Assembly: GCF_000428985.1 (NCBI RefSeq)
Contig: NZ_AUAZ01000020.1
Coordinates: 1-64,000 of the forward strand
Source of the DNA: Marinobacterium litorale DSM 23545
GTDB lineage: Bacteria; Pseudomonadota; Gammaproteobacteria; Pseudomonadales; Balneatricaceae
Direction of reading: 5' to 3'
DNA: 64,000 nt
The notes beneath the pieces are model-generated. The model worked only from the letters and a program-made list of their open reading frames with translations. It was not told where the DNA came from and made no database searches. The position numbers and the translations under genes were made by a program. This document shows, one piece after another, positions 29,209 through 36,968 of the stretch (the stretch's first letter is position 1; each line of letters opens with the position of its first letter).

Positions 29209-30075
29209 ATGAGCTTTAACCCGGGGGAGTCACTAAGGCATCAATACCTGGAAGCGATTGGCATCTCCAGCTGGCTCCCGCGTGCGGATTTGCCCGGCGC
29301 GGCGCCTTCCGCCGACTGGGTCGCCGGATTTCGCTACCCTGATGCCGGTATGGATGACTGGACCGATGAGTATGCCGGCACTGAGACTGATCCGGTTTCG
29401 ACCACCTCGAGTGGTGCTGATCGGGCGCGGGCTTCAGTGCAACGTCTGCTCGATGAGCCCAAACCGGATCCGACCCCTGAACCCCGCTCTCAGAGGGCAT
29501 CGCAAGCGCCTGCGGAGCCGCATCCCGTTTCTGCATCGTTGCCGGCACCGTTGGCGGTTAAGTCTGGAGAGCGACAGCCCGCGCCCCGTATCAAGCTGGC
29601 CTTTGTGTTGGCCGGGGATCTGTTGGTTATCGATAGCCTGCCCCCGGCCGGTAATACGGGATTCGGCGCTCAGCAGCAGCGGCTGCTGCGGGGTGTTCTG
29701 ACGGCGCTGGGTATCAAGGATCAACCCAGTGAAGCGGCGCTGCTGTCCTGGCCGGCTCTGGCTGGCGCCAGTCTCGATCAGGGTCCGGATGAGTTGAAAA
29801 AAGCGTTGGCTCGCAAGCTGGAAGTCACCGAACAGGTGCGGCCTTTCAACGCGGTGCTGTTGCTGGGTGAGGCAGCGGCACAATGGGTTCTCGAGCGTGA
29901 GGAGCCCATCGGCGCCCTGCGTGGGCTGCGCTTTACGCTCAGTGGCGGCAAACCCTGCGTGGTGGGCTGCAGCTTAAGTGAGGCGCTGAAAGTGCCGGAC
30001 ATGAAAGCCGGCTTGTGGCTGGACATACAGCCGCTGCTAAAAACGTTGGCAGACCCGGGGCTGGCTGGAGAGTAA
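29209..30075 (+). CDS. holD: DNA polymerase III psi subunit-like protein (HolD)
   Basis: Likely the psi clamp-loader subunit that bridges chi (and SSB) to the loader. The N-terminus RHQYLEAIGISSWLPR resembles the chi-binding peptide of E. coli psi (RDWQLQQLGITQWSLRR). After a disordered proline-rich linker (about residues 55-120) comes a domain starting IKLAFVLAGDLLVIDSLPP that follows the psi fold. At 288 residues it is twice the size of E. coli HolD (137), but the neighbour is rimI as in E. coli, and pseudomonads also have a long divergent psi beside rimI. The assignment rests on this distant similarity plus synteny. Confidence 0.72.
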   Translation: MSFNPGESLRHQYLEAIGISSWLPRADLPGAAPSADWVAGFRYPDAGMDDWTDEYAGTETDPVSTTSSGADRARASVQRLLDEPKPDPTPEPRSQRASQAPAEPHPVSASLPAPLAVKSGERQPAPRIKLAFVLAGDLLVIDSLPPAGNTGFGAQQQRLLRGVLTALGIKDQPSEAALLSWPALAGASLDQGPDELKKALARKLEVTEQVRPFNAVLLLGEAAAQWVLEREEPIGALRGLRFTLSGGKPCVVGCSLSEALKVPDMKAGLWLDIQPLLKTLADPGLAGE

Positions 30076-30534
30076 TTGACGGTGGAGAGGCAACTTCGGC
30101 AGGCCAGTGTAGCGGATATCGAGCGCTTGATGCAGTTGGATGAGGTCTGCTTTGATGATCCCTGGTCGCAACGGCTGTGGCTTTCAATGCTGGAAAAGCC
30201 GGGACGTTATCTGGCGTGGGTGGTCGAATCGCAGGGGGAGGTGATCGCTTTTATCCTGTTCAGTCGTATCCTCGATGAAGCGGAGTTACTGCGTATCGGG
30301 ACCCGGCCGGATTTTCAGGGTCAGGGCGTTGCGCGGACAATGTTGCTGCACGCCCAGGAGCTGCTCGCTCAACGGGGGGTTGGCTCCTTTCACCTCGAGG
30401 TCAGGGAGTCCAACCATGTTGCGAGGCAGCTCTACAAAGGTGCGGGCTGGAGTCGATGCGGTCGTCGAAAGAACTATTATGCGGATGAAGAGGGTAGCGA
30501 GGATGCGCTGCTTTTCTCCCTGCTCCTGGGTTGA
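30076..30534 (+). CDS. rimI: Ribosomal protein S18 alanine N-acetyltransferase
   Basis: A GNAT acetyltransferase that acetylates the N-terminal alanine of ribosomal protein S18. The 152-residue protein has the acetyl-CoA-binding motif RPDFQGQGVARTML and the C-terminal ESNHVARQLYKGAGW. The start is probably TTG at 30076, directly after the holD stop, with GGAGAG upstream; a GTG at 30082 is the alternative. It forms a tight pair with holD. Confidence 0.95.
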   Translation: MTVERQLRQASVADIERLMQLDEVCFDDPWSQRLWLSMLEKPGRYLAWVVESQGEVIAFILFSRILDEAELLRIGTRPDFQGQGVARTMLLHAQELLAQRGVGSFHLEVRESNHVARQLYKGAGWSRCGRRKNYYADEEGSEDALLFSLLLG

Positions 30535-30583
30535 TCCAGATCAGTCGCTGACTCTCGGTGTAGGCAATCCGTTCCCTTAAACT

Positions 30584-30602
30584 GATAGCAATTATCATAT
30601 TC
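30584..30602 (+). promoter_or_regulatory. Fur-box-like sequence before the CbiM-like gene
   Basis: GATAGCAATTATCATATTC matches 13 of 19 positions of the Fur consensus GATAATGATWATCATTATC, including the central ATTATCAT. It ends 14 bases before the ATG at 30617, where bound Fur would block transcription or initiation. Candidate only. Confidence 0.45.
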
Positions 30603-30616
30603 AGGATTCGAACTCT

Positions 30617-31285
30617 ATGAACCCGGGCGACGGTCTTGTGTCAGGTGGATGGCTGCTTCTGACAGGCGTGGTCTATCTGGTGATCATGGCGCTAGCTCTG
30701 TGGCGGCTGCCCTGGGGCGTGTTGCAGCGTGAACGCGGTATTCAGCATCTGCTCTTTGGGGCAGCCGTGGTGCTGATGCTGATGTGGTCGTTACGCGCGG
30801 GCATATCGCCGGGTCTGTCGATCCACTTCGTCGGAATGACCACCTTGACGCTGATGTTTGGCTGGGATCTGGCGATCTGTGCCGGTACTGCCGCGCTTGT
30901 GGGACTGAGTTTGATTGGTCGTGAGTCCTGGCAGTCCTTTCCGCTGAATGCGCTTTGTTTCGTGGTGATCCCCAGTCTGGTGACCCTGTTGGTGCTGCGC
31001 CTGGTGGAGTGGAAACTGCCCAAGAATTTTTTTGTTTATCTGTTTCTCTGTGCCTTCCTTGGCGGGGGAGTTGCAGCAGCGGCAGGTGGTATGACGATGG
31101 GAGCCCTGTTGTGGTCTGCAGACGTTTACCCCTGGTCCAAGATTTATCATGAGTATGTGCGCTATCTGCCGTTGATCATGTTCCCCGAAGGGCTGCTCAA
31201 CGGCATTATCATGACCGGCATGATGGTGTTTCATCCCGACTGGATACGCACTTTCGATGCTCGGCACTACATTGATGAGCAGTGA
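30617..31285 (+). CDS. CbiM-like ECF transporter S-component/permease
   Basis: A 222-residue integral membrane protein with about six to seven hydrophobic segments, resembling the CbiM/NikM substrate-binding components of energy-coupling-factor metal transporters (LRAGISPGLSIHFVGMTTLTLMFGW; FPEGLLNGIIMTGMMVFHPDW). The N-terminal MHIPDG-type metal site of true CbiM is replaced by MNPGDG, without the histidine, and no CbiQ/CbiO partner genes are present. Metal transport is thus an inference. AGGATT lies about 10 bases before the ATG, and a Fur-like box precedes it. Confidence 0.7.
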   Translation: MNPGDGLVSGGWLLLTGVVYLVIMALALWRLPWGVLQRERGIQHLLFGAAVVLMLMWSLRAGISPGLSIHFVGMTTLTLMFGWDLAICAGTAALVGLSLIGRESWQSFPLNALCFVVIPSLVTLLVLRLVEWKLPKNFFVYLFLCAFLGGGVAAAAGGMTMGALLWSADVYPWSKIYHEYVRYLPLIMFPEGLLNGIIMTGMMVFHPDWIRTFDARHYIDEQ

Positions 31286-31461
31286 TTTTGTATCCAAAAT
31301 CAGCGAAAAGCCGCTAATAGGTTTTTAGGTGGCTGCGCCTTTGATTGTGTAGGGCCTGAAATAAGTCGGTTTCATTCTTGAGCAAATTCTGGAATGAAGT
31401 TTAGCTCCGCACTGTTTATTTTCCTTATCCGGTTATGGATACTCGATCTGAACTTACAGAG

Positions 31462-31485
31462 ACGGCAGCTTGACTGCCGTTTTTT
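31462..31485 (+). terminator. Intrinsic terminator before the GntR gene
   Basis: ACGGCAG-CTTGA-CTGCCGT followed by a T run (T6 including the last stem base). It sits 175 bases past the CbiM-like gene and 58 bases before the GntR gene, insulating the catabolic cluster. Confidence 0.9.
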
Positions 31486-31490
31486 CAGGC

Positions 31491-31523
31491 TCTAATAATT
31501 AATTATAATTATTTATATTAATT
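31491..31523 (+). promoter_or_regulatory. AT-only promoter/operator region of the GntR cluster
   Basis: A 33-base run of almost pure A/T containing TATAAT (31504-31509), with ATTAAT at both 31498-31503 and 31517-31522. It stands out against the GC-rich surroundings. It is a probable promoter and possible autoregulatory GntR operator. Confidence 0.45.
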
Positions 31524-31543
31524 GCCTGTATTTGGGAGCTCAG

Positions 31544-32290
31544 ATGGCCGGACCTAGCAAAATAAGACGGAAGCAAAAACTGTCCGACCTGATTGTCGAC
31601 GAAGTGAAGGCGATGATCGTGGCGGAGAAGCTGCTGCCGGGTGATCGTTTACCTAACGAAAAAGAGTTGATCGAGCAGTTTGGCTGCTCCAAGGCAACGG
31701 TGAGGGAGGCTCAGAAAGCGCTGGAGGTTGAGGGGCTGATCCGGACTCGACCGGGGCCCGGAGGCGGTGCCTGGCTCTCTGAGGTTGGAACGGATCCCGC
31801 CAGTAAGGCGCTACGCAATTATCTCTACTTCAAGCACCTCTCGGCCGAGCAGGTGTATCAGATGCGTAAGCTGATTGAAGTTGAGCTGGCAGTGTCGGTT
31901 GTCGGCCACCTAAAAGAGCGTGATTTTGAGCTGCTGAACAAATATATAAACGCCTGCAGCGAGCCCCCGGTCACCGAGGAAGAGCAGCGAGAACAGCGGA
32001 TTGCCGAGCTGGAGTTCCATAATGTATTGGCTGACGCCTGCCCGAACCCTCTGCTCGGCTTTGTTGCTCGCTTTCTCAACGAGACCTTGCGCGACTTGGT
32101 AGTGCTGAAGAAGTCGTACCAGATTGATGCCTACGAATTCACCCGATCCAACGTGGACTATCACGTCGAGCTGGTAACGGCCTACCGCAATGAAGATAAA
32201 CCCGCCGTGCATCGCCTGATGGGCGATCACATGTGTCAAGCCGAAGAGCACTTTGTGGCTTTAGATGGCCAGATTTCCCGCAAGATGTAA
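31544..32290 (+). CDS. GntR/FadR-family transcriptional regulator
   Basis: A 248-residue regulator from the ATG at 31544 (GGGAG 7 bases upstream). The winged helix-turn-helix at about 10-75 is classic GntR (LPGDRLPNEKELIEQFGCSKATVREAQKALEVEGLIRTRPGPGGG); the C-terminal all-helical FCD domain (about 100-235) contains histidines (ELEFHNVL, DYHVELV, DHM) placed as in metal/ligand-binding FadR relatives. It is first in a row of genes for an importer and two hydrolases, so it probably represses them in the absence of the substrate. Confidence 0.92.
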   Translation: MAGPSKIRRKQKLSDLIVDEVKAMIVAEKLLPGDRLPNEKELIEQFGCSKATVREAQKALEVEGLIRTRPGPGGGAWLSEVGTDPASKALRNYLYFKHLSAEQVYQMRKLIEVELAVSVVGHLKERDFELLNKYINACSEPPVTEEEQREQRIAELEFHNVLADACPNPLLGFVARFLNETLRDLVVLKKSYQIDAYEFTRSNVDYHVELVTAYRNEDKPAVHRLMGDHMCQAEEHFVALDGQISRKM

Positions 32291-32384
32291 CACCCATAAA
32301 AATCAGATCCTGATGACAGGATTATTAGTGCCCAACCTCGATGCGAAAAATAACACATCAATAGCGAAAAAAGAGGTAAACAGA

Positions 32385-33572
32385 ATGCAACGGACAACAT
32401 TGAAGAAGCTTCTATCGGTAGCCGTACTTTCAGCGACGACAGCGGTTTGCTCGGCTGAGGAAGTCACCATCTATGGTGTGAAGTCTCTCTCGGGTTCCTT
32501 CGCCAGCTACGGCAAATTCGCTGATATGGGATCGAAATTGGCGGTCGAAAGCTATGGCGATCTGCTGGGTAGCCCGGTGAAATATGAAGCAATCGACACC
32601 GAAGGTAATGCCGGCAAGGCTGTACGCAAGGTACAGGAAGCGATCAGCCAGGATGGGGCTCTGTTCTTTAACGGTGCGACTCTTTCATCCACTGCGCTGG
32701 CGATCGGTAAAGAGGTCGATAAGGCCGGTGGCGTCTTTATGACTCCGGCCGGTGCGGACGAGCTGACCGGTATCGACTGCAACATGGCAACCTTCCGTTG
32801 GTCAGTACCCACGTACGGTGCAATCCATGAAACCGTTGAGCCTCTCATCAAGGCGCACCCGGAATGGAAGCGCTGGTACACCATCACACCTCAGTACGTT
32901 TTCGGCGAAGCGCTGTTAAATAATGCGAAGGCGGTGTTTGAGGCGGAAGGTGTCGAGCACGTCGGCAACAGCTATCACTCGCTGCAGGAGCAGGAGTTCT
33001 CCGGCTACCTGACCAATGCCATGGCGGCTAAGCCCGATGTTCTGTTGTTGCTCAACTTTGGCGGTCAGTCCAGCAACGCGCTGCGTCAGGCCGTTAACTT
33101 CGGACTGAAAAACGAGATGAAGATCCTGGTGGCTTGGTCTTCCGGCCTGGATCAGCTGCAGGAGCTGGGGCCGGACGTGGCAGAAGGTGTCTATTTCGGT
33201 GCCCAGTACTGGCACACCGTGGATACGCCGATGAACAAAGAGCTGGTGTCGCGTGTGCGTGAGGCCTACGACATGGCGCCTAACTATCCGATGGCCGCAG
33301 ACTACATCGGCACCAAGGTGATTCTCGATGCGATCTCCAAGGCAGGCAGCACCGATGGTGCCGCCGTGGCCAAGGCGCTGGAAGGCACCGTTTACCAAGG
33401 CCCGACCGGAGAAGAAACCGTGCGTGCGGCGGATCACCAAGTGCTGAAAGACTATTACCTGCTTGAAGGCAAGTCTGCATCTGAGATGCAGGACGAAGAC
33501 GACTTTGCCGAGATCATCAGCTCCGGCAAGTCTTTCCCGGACGAGTCCTCACTGGATTGTACGCGTAGCTAA
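32385..33572 (+). CDS. Branched-chain-type ABC substrate-binding protein
   Basis: A periplasmic receptor of the Leu/Ile/Val-binding type (type I fold), 395 residues from the ATG at 32385 (GAGGT upstream). The signal peptide ends around CSA/EE (residue 24) with no lipobox context. The mature part begins VTIYGVKSLSGSFASYGKFADMG, as in receptors for amino acids, urea and short amides, and includes FMTPAGADELTGIDCNMATFRWS. The substrate cannot be fixed from sequence, but the downstream hydrolases suggest an amide or ureido compound. A strong hairpin follows the stop. Confidence 0.93.
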   Translation: MQRTTLKKLLSVAVLSATTAVCSAEEVTIYGVKSLSGSFASYGKFADMGSKLAVESYGDLLGSPVKYEAIDTEGNAGKAVRKVQEAISQDGALFFNGATLSSTALAIGKEVDKAGGVFMTPAGADELTGIDCNMATFRWSVPTYGAIHETVEPLIKAHPEWKRWYTITPQYVFGEALLNNAKAVFEAEGVEHVGNSYHSLQEQEFSGYLTNAMAAKPDVLLLLNFGGQSSNALRQAVNFGLKNEMKILVAWSSGLDQLQELGPDVAEGVYFGAQYWHTVDTPMNKELVSRVREAYDMAPNYPMAADYIGTKVILDAISKAGSTDGAAVAKALEGTVYQGPTGEETVRAADHQVLKDYYLLEGKSASEMQDEDDFAEIISSGKSFPDESSLDCTRS

Positions 33573-33581
33573 GCCGCTCAA

Positions 33582-33605
33582 CGCGCCCTGCCCTGGTTGG
33601 GCGCG
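33582..33605 (+). other. GC-rich hairpin between receptor and permease genes
   Basis: CGCGCCC (33582-33588) pairs with GGGCGCG (33599-33605), loop of 10, without a T tract. Hairpins here often protect the receptor mRNA or slow read-through, giving more receptor than permease. Confidence 0.6.
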
Positions 33606-33635
33606 ACTACCTTCTCTGTTGCAGGAGCAAACCCG

Positions 33636-34493
33636 ATGAGTCTGTATCTATTTCAGGCGCTGAACGGCATCGGGCTGGGGATGATCTACTTCCTGATTTC
33701 GGTCGGTCTGACGATTATCTTCGGCTTGTTGAACTTCGTGAACTTCGCCCATGGTGCCTATTACCTGTTGGGGTCCTACCTCTGTTTTACGCTGGTCTCC
33801 CTGACCGGAAATTTCTGGCTGGCGCTGGTGGTGGCGCCAGTCGCTGTGGCGATGCTGGCCTGGGTAACGGAAAAGACACTGATCCGTCGCGCCTATCATC
33901 TGCCGCACACCTTCCACATCCTGATCACCCTGGGAATCGCGCTGATCATCCAGGAGCTCAGCATTGCGGTATGGGGGCCGATCGGTAAAACCGTGGCGGT
34001 GCCCGAAGCGCTGAGCGGTGTGTTTCGCATGGGGGACTTTTTCTATCCCAAGTACCGCCTGTTCGTAATTCTGTTTACCGCTGTCATCGCGGTGGGTCTA
34101 TGGCTGCTGCTCGAGCGCACTCGTTTCGGCGCCCTGGTGCGTGCCGGTAGTGAGGATGCACAAACCGTTTCGTTGCTAGGTACCCATATCCACAAGCTGT
34201 TCGCACTGACCTTCGCGCTGGGTGTGGGCCTGGCCGGTCTCGCTGGTGTGCTGGCCGCGCCAATACGTGGCGTGCATCCGTTTATCGGACCTGAAGTGCT
34301 CGGTCTTGCTTTCGTCGTCGTTGTAATCGGTGGTATGGGTTCCTTCAGTGGCGCGCTGGTAGGCGGGCTGTTGGTTGGTCTGGTACAGAGCATGATGACC
34401 ACTCTCTGGCCCCAGGGCGCGAGCCTGATGATCTATGGTGCCATGGCGGTGGTGATTCTGCTGAGACCTTACGGTCTGTTCGGGAGGGCGTAA
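33636..34493 (+). CDS. ABC transporter permease, LivH type
   Basis: Inner-membrane permease of 285 residues from the ATG at 33636 (AGGAG about 10 bases upstream). About eight hydrophobic segments and the LivH hallmarks ALNGIGLGMIYFLISVGLTI and LLNFVNFAHGAYYLLG near the N-terminus, with the coupling segment GTHIHKLFALTFALGVGLAG. It overlaps the next gene by one base (TAATG). Confidence 0.94.
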   Translation: MSLYLFQALNGIGLGMIYFLISVGLTIIFGLLNFVNFAHGAYYLLGSYLCFTLVSLTGNFWLALVVAPVAVAMLAWVTEKTLIRRAYHLPHTFHILITLGIALIIQELSIAVWGPIGKTVAVPEALSGVFRMGDFFYPKYRLFVILFTAVIAVGLWLLLERTRFGALVRAGSEDAQTVSLLGTHIHKLFALTFALGVGLAGLAGVLAAPIRGVHPFIGPEVLGLAFVVVVIGGMGSFSGALVGGLLVGLVQSMMTTLWPQGASLMIYGAMAVVILLRPYGLFGRA

Positions 34494-35503
34494 TGAATAC
34501 ATCCAAGAAACAAGCCTCCATTTTCAGTGGTGTCACCTTGGCGGCTCTGGCGGCGGTGGTGCTGATGCCGCTGTTGCTGCCGTCGGCGACGTTGGCTACG
34601 GAGATACTGATCTTCGCTTTGGCCGCGCTGGGCTGCAACCTACTGCTGGGTTATACAGGGCTGCTGTCGTTTGGTCAGGCGATCTTCTTTGGCGGCGGTG
34701 CCTATGTGGCCTCGCTGACCATGATCCATCTTAATTTTGGTTTGCTCGGAGCGCTGTTCGCAGCAATGGTTTCGGGTGCGGCGCTGGCGGCGCTGGTGGG
34801 GCTGCTTGCGATCCGTCGTACCGGTATTTACTTCGTCATGCTGACTCTGGCGTTCACCCAGATGGCGTACTTTCTGGCCTACACGCTCAGCGATTGGACC
34901 GGTGGTGATAACGGCCTGCTGGATGTGCCGCGTCCGCCGCTGACGCTGTTGGGCTTTGAAATATCCGACCTGACCTCGAGCTACGCCTTCTACACCTTCG
35001 TGGCCGTGATGTTCATGCTGATCTTCGTGTTTGCCCGCCGGGTGATCCATTCACCCTTTGGTACCACGCTGGTAGCGATCCGCGAAAACGAAGGCCGTGC
35101 TTCGGCGGTGGGTTTTTCCACCAACCACTTCAAGCTGCTCGCGTTCGTTATTTCCGGCGGAATCACCGGTATCGCCGGTGCACTTTACGCCATGCTGCTG
35201 AACTTCGCGCCGCTCTCCAATATCGAGCTGCTGATGTCCGAAAACATCCTGATCATGACGATCATCGGTGGTACCGGGTCTCTGCTGGGCTCGCTGCTGG
35301 GTGCAGGCTCTATCGTAATGCTGGGCGATCTGCTGTCTTCGGTCTGGCCGCGTTGGATGATCATCCTGGGTATTGCGCTGATCGCTGTGGTGCTGTTTAT
35401 GCCGTCAGGTCTCTGGGGTGGTGTTGAGTCGCTGATCAAGCGTTGGAAAGAGCGCCGTAGCGGTGTCTCTGAAGAAGCGACTAAAGAAGTGGAGGCCAAG
35501 TGA
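34493..35503 (+). CDS. ABC transporter permease, LivM type
   Basis: The second permease, 336 residues, with about nine membrane segments. LivM features: LLLGYTGLLSFGQAIFFGGGAY and the loop ENEGRASAVGFSTNHFKLLAFVISGGI before the last segments. The TAATG junction with the LivH gene and the GTGATG junction with the ATPase gene show a translationally coupled operon. It lacks the extended N-terminus of enterobacterial LivM. Confidence 0.94.
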   Translation: MNTSKKQASIFSGVTLAALAAVVLMPLLLPSATLATEILIFALAALGCNLLLGYTGLLSFGQAIFFGGGAYVASLTMIHLNFGLLGALFAAMVSGAALAALVGLLAIRRTGIYFVMLTLAFTQMAYFLAYTLSDWTGGDNGLLDVPRPPLTLLGFEISDLTSSYAFYTFVAVMFMLIFVFARRVIHSPFGTTLVAIRENEGRASAVGFSTNHFKLLAFVISGGITGIAGALYAMLLNFAPLSNIELLMSENILIMTIIGGTGSLLGSLLGAGSIVMLGDLLSSVWPRWMIILGIALIAVVLFMPSGLWGGVESLIKRWKERRSGVSEEATKEVEAK

Positions 35504-36255
35504 TGAACGATTACATTCTCGAAACCGAACAGCTTGGTCTGCGCTATGGCGCATTTGCCGCACTGGGTAGTGTGGATCTGAAGATTCGTCGCGGCACCAT
35601 CCATACCGTAATCGGCCCCAATGGTGCGGGTAAGACGACCCTGTTTCACTGCCTTACTGGGGAACGTCGCCCTTCCAGCGGCAAGATCCGTTTCGACGGC
35701 CAGGATCTGACGCGTCAGCCGGCGCATAAGCGTGTTGCATCCGGTATGTCACGCTCGTTCCAGATCACCAGCCTGTTTCAGAATCTGAGCGTACGGGAGA
35801 ACCTACGCCTGGCCGCCCAGGGGCGTGATGGTTTAGGTGCTCTGGCGTTCTGGTATTCCGACACACACAGGGCAAAGCACCTGGAAAAAGCGGATGAAGT
35901 GCTGGAGCGGATCAAGCTGACTCATCTGGCGAATACCGATGCGGGTGACCTGTCCCATGGTCAGCAGCGGGTGCTCGAAGTAGGGATGTCGCTGTGCAGC
36001 GATCCCGAGCTTTTGTTACTCGACGAGCCGACCTCTGGCATGGGAGTGGATGATATACCGGTGATGACCCAGCTGATCTCCGAGCTTGGCAAGGACCATA
36101 CGGTGATGTTGATCGAGCACAACATGAAACTGGTGATGTCGATCTCCGACCTCATCACCGTGATGCACCAGGGCAACATCCTGATCGAGGGCGAGCCGGA
36201 AGAGGTGCGCGGCGATGAGCGGGTCAAGAAAGCCTATCTGGGGGAGGGTGGATGA
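35503..36255 (+). CDS. ABC transporter ATP-binding protein, LivG type
   Basis: One of two nucleotide-binding subunits, 250 residues from the ATG at 35503 (GGAGG upstream; an adjacent GTG at 35500 is possible). Walker A GPNGAGKTT, signature LSHGQQR (H in place of the usual G), Walker B LLLLDEPTSGM and the switch H in LIEHNM. The insert between Walker A and signature (RSFQITSLFQNLSVRENL) is LivG-specific. Confidence 0.95.
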   Translation: MNDYILETEQLGLRYGAFAALGSVDLKIRRGTIHTVIGPNGAGKTTLFHCLTGERRPSSGKIRFDGQDLTRQPAHKRVASGMSRSFQITSLFQNLSVRENLRLAAQGRDGLGALAFWYSDTHRAKHLEKADEVLERIKLTHLANTDAGDLSHGQQRVLEVGMSLCSDPELLLLDEPTSGMGVDDIPVMTQLISELGKDHTVMLIEHNMKLVMSISDLITVMHQGNILIEGEPEEVRGDERVKKAYLGEGG

Positions 36256-36947
36256 TGAAGCTTGAGATTAACAGGATTCACTCCTACTACGGCAAGAGCC
36301 ATGTCCTGGAGGGCGTCTCTCTGGAGGTTAATCCAGGGGAGCTGGTTACGCTGCTGGGCCGCAATGGTGCCGGTAAGACCACCACGCTGCGCAGTATCGT
36401 TGGCATCGTGCGACCGGCTGAAGGCTCCATCGTTTTCGATGGAGAGGAACTGATCGGCAAAGAGGTCTTCGAGATCGCACGCCTGGGCGTGTCACTGGTG
36501 CCCGAGCATCGCGGTATCTTCGGCCTGCTGAGCGTCGAAGAAAACCTGGCTATCGCCCTGCGCGCCAGTAGCCGTTGGAGTCTGAGCGATGTGTACGAAA
36601 TGTTCCCGCGCCTCTATGAGCGTCGCAAAAATGGCGGCAATGCGCTGTCCGGCGGCGAGCAGCAGATGCTGGCCATCGCCCGGGCGCTGGTGAACGACCC
36701 GAAGTTGCTGCTGTTGGATGAGCCCACCGAGGGGCTGGCGCCGGTGATCGTCGATGAGATTGTGCGCATTCTCGGCAAGATCCGCGAGGCCGGGGTGTCG
36801 GTACTGCTGGTGGAGCAGAACCTGGCGGTGTGCGAGAAGCTGGCCGATCGTCATTACGTTATTGAGCAGGGCCAGGTGGTTTATAGCGGCACCGGCGAGC
36901 AGTTCCGGCAGGAGCAGGCGGTCAAAGATCGCTACCTGGCCGTTTAA
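36252..36947 (+). CDS. ABC transporter ATP-binding protein, LivF type
   Basis: The second nucleotide-binding subunit, 231 residues, with Walker A GRNGAGKTT, signature LSGGEQQ, Walker B LLLLDEPTEGLAP and the LivF segment VSLVPEHRGIFGLLSVEENL. The start is ATGATG at 36252-36257, overlapping the LivG stop by four bases; either ATG could be used. With the receptor and permeases it completes the importer. Confidence 0.95.
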   Translation: MMKLEINRIHSYYGKSHVLEGVSLEVNPGELVTLLGRNGAGKTTTLRSIVGIVRPAEGSIVFDGEELIGKEVFEIARLGVSLVPEHRGIFGLLSVEENLAIALRASSRWSLSDVYEMFPRLYERRKNGGNALSGGEQQMLAIARALVNDPKLLLLDEPTEGLAPVIVDEIVRILGKIREAGVSVLLVEQNLAVCEKLADRHYVIEQGQVVYSGTGEQFRQEQAVKDRYLAV

Positions 36948-36968
36948 AGCGATTTATAGGACAAGACC

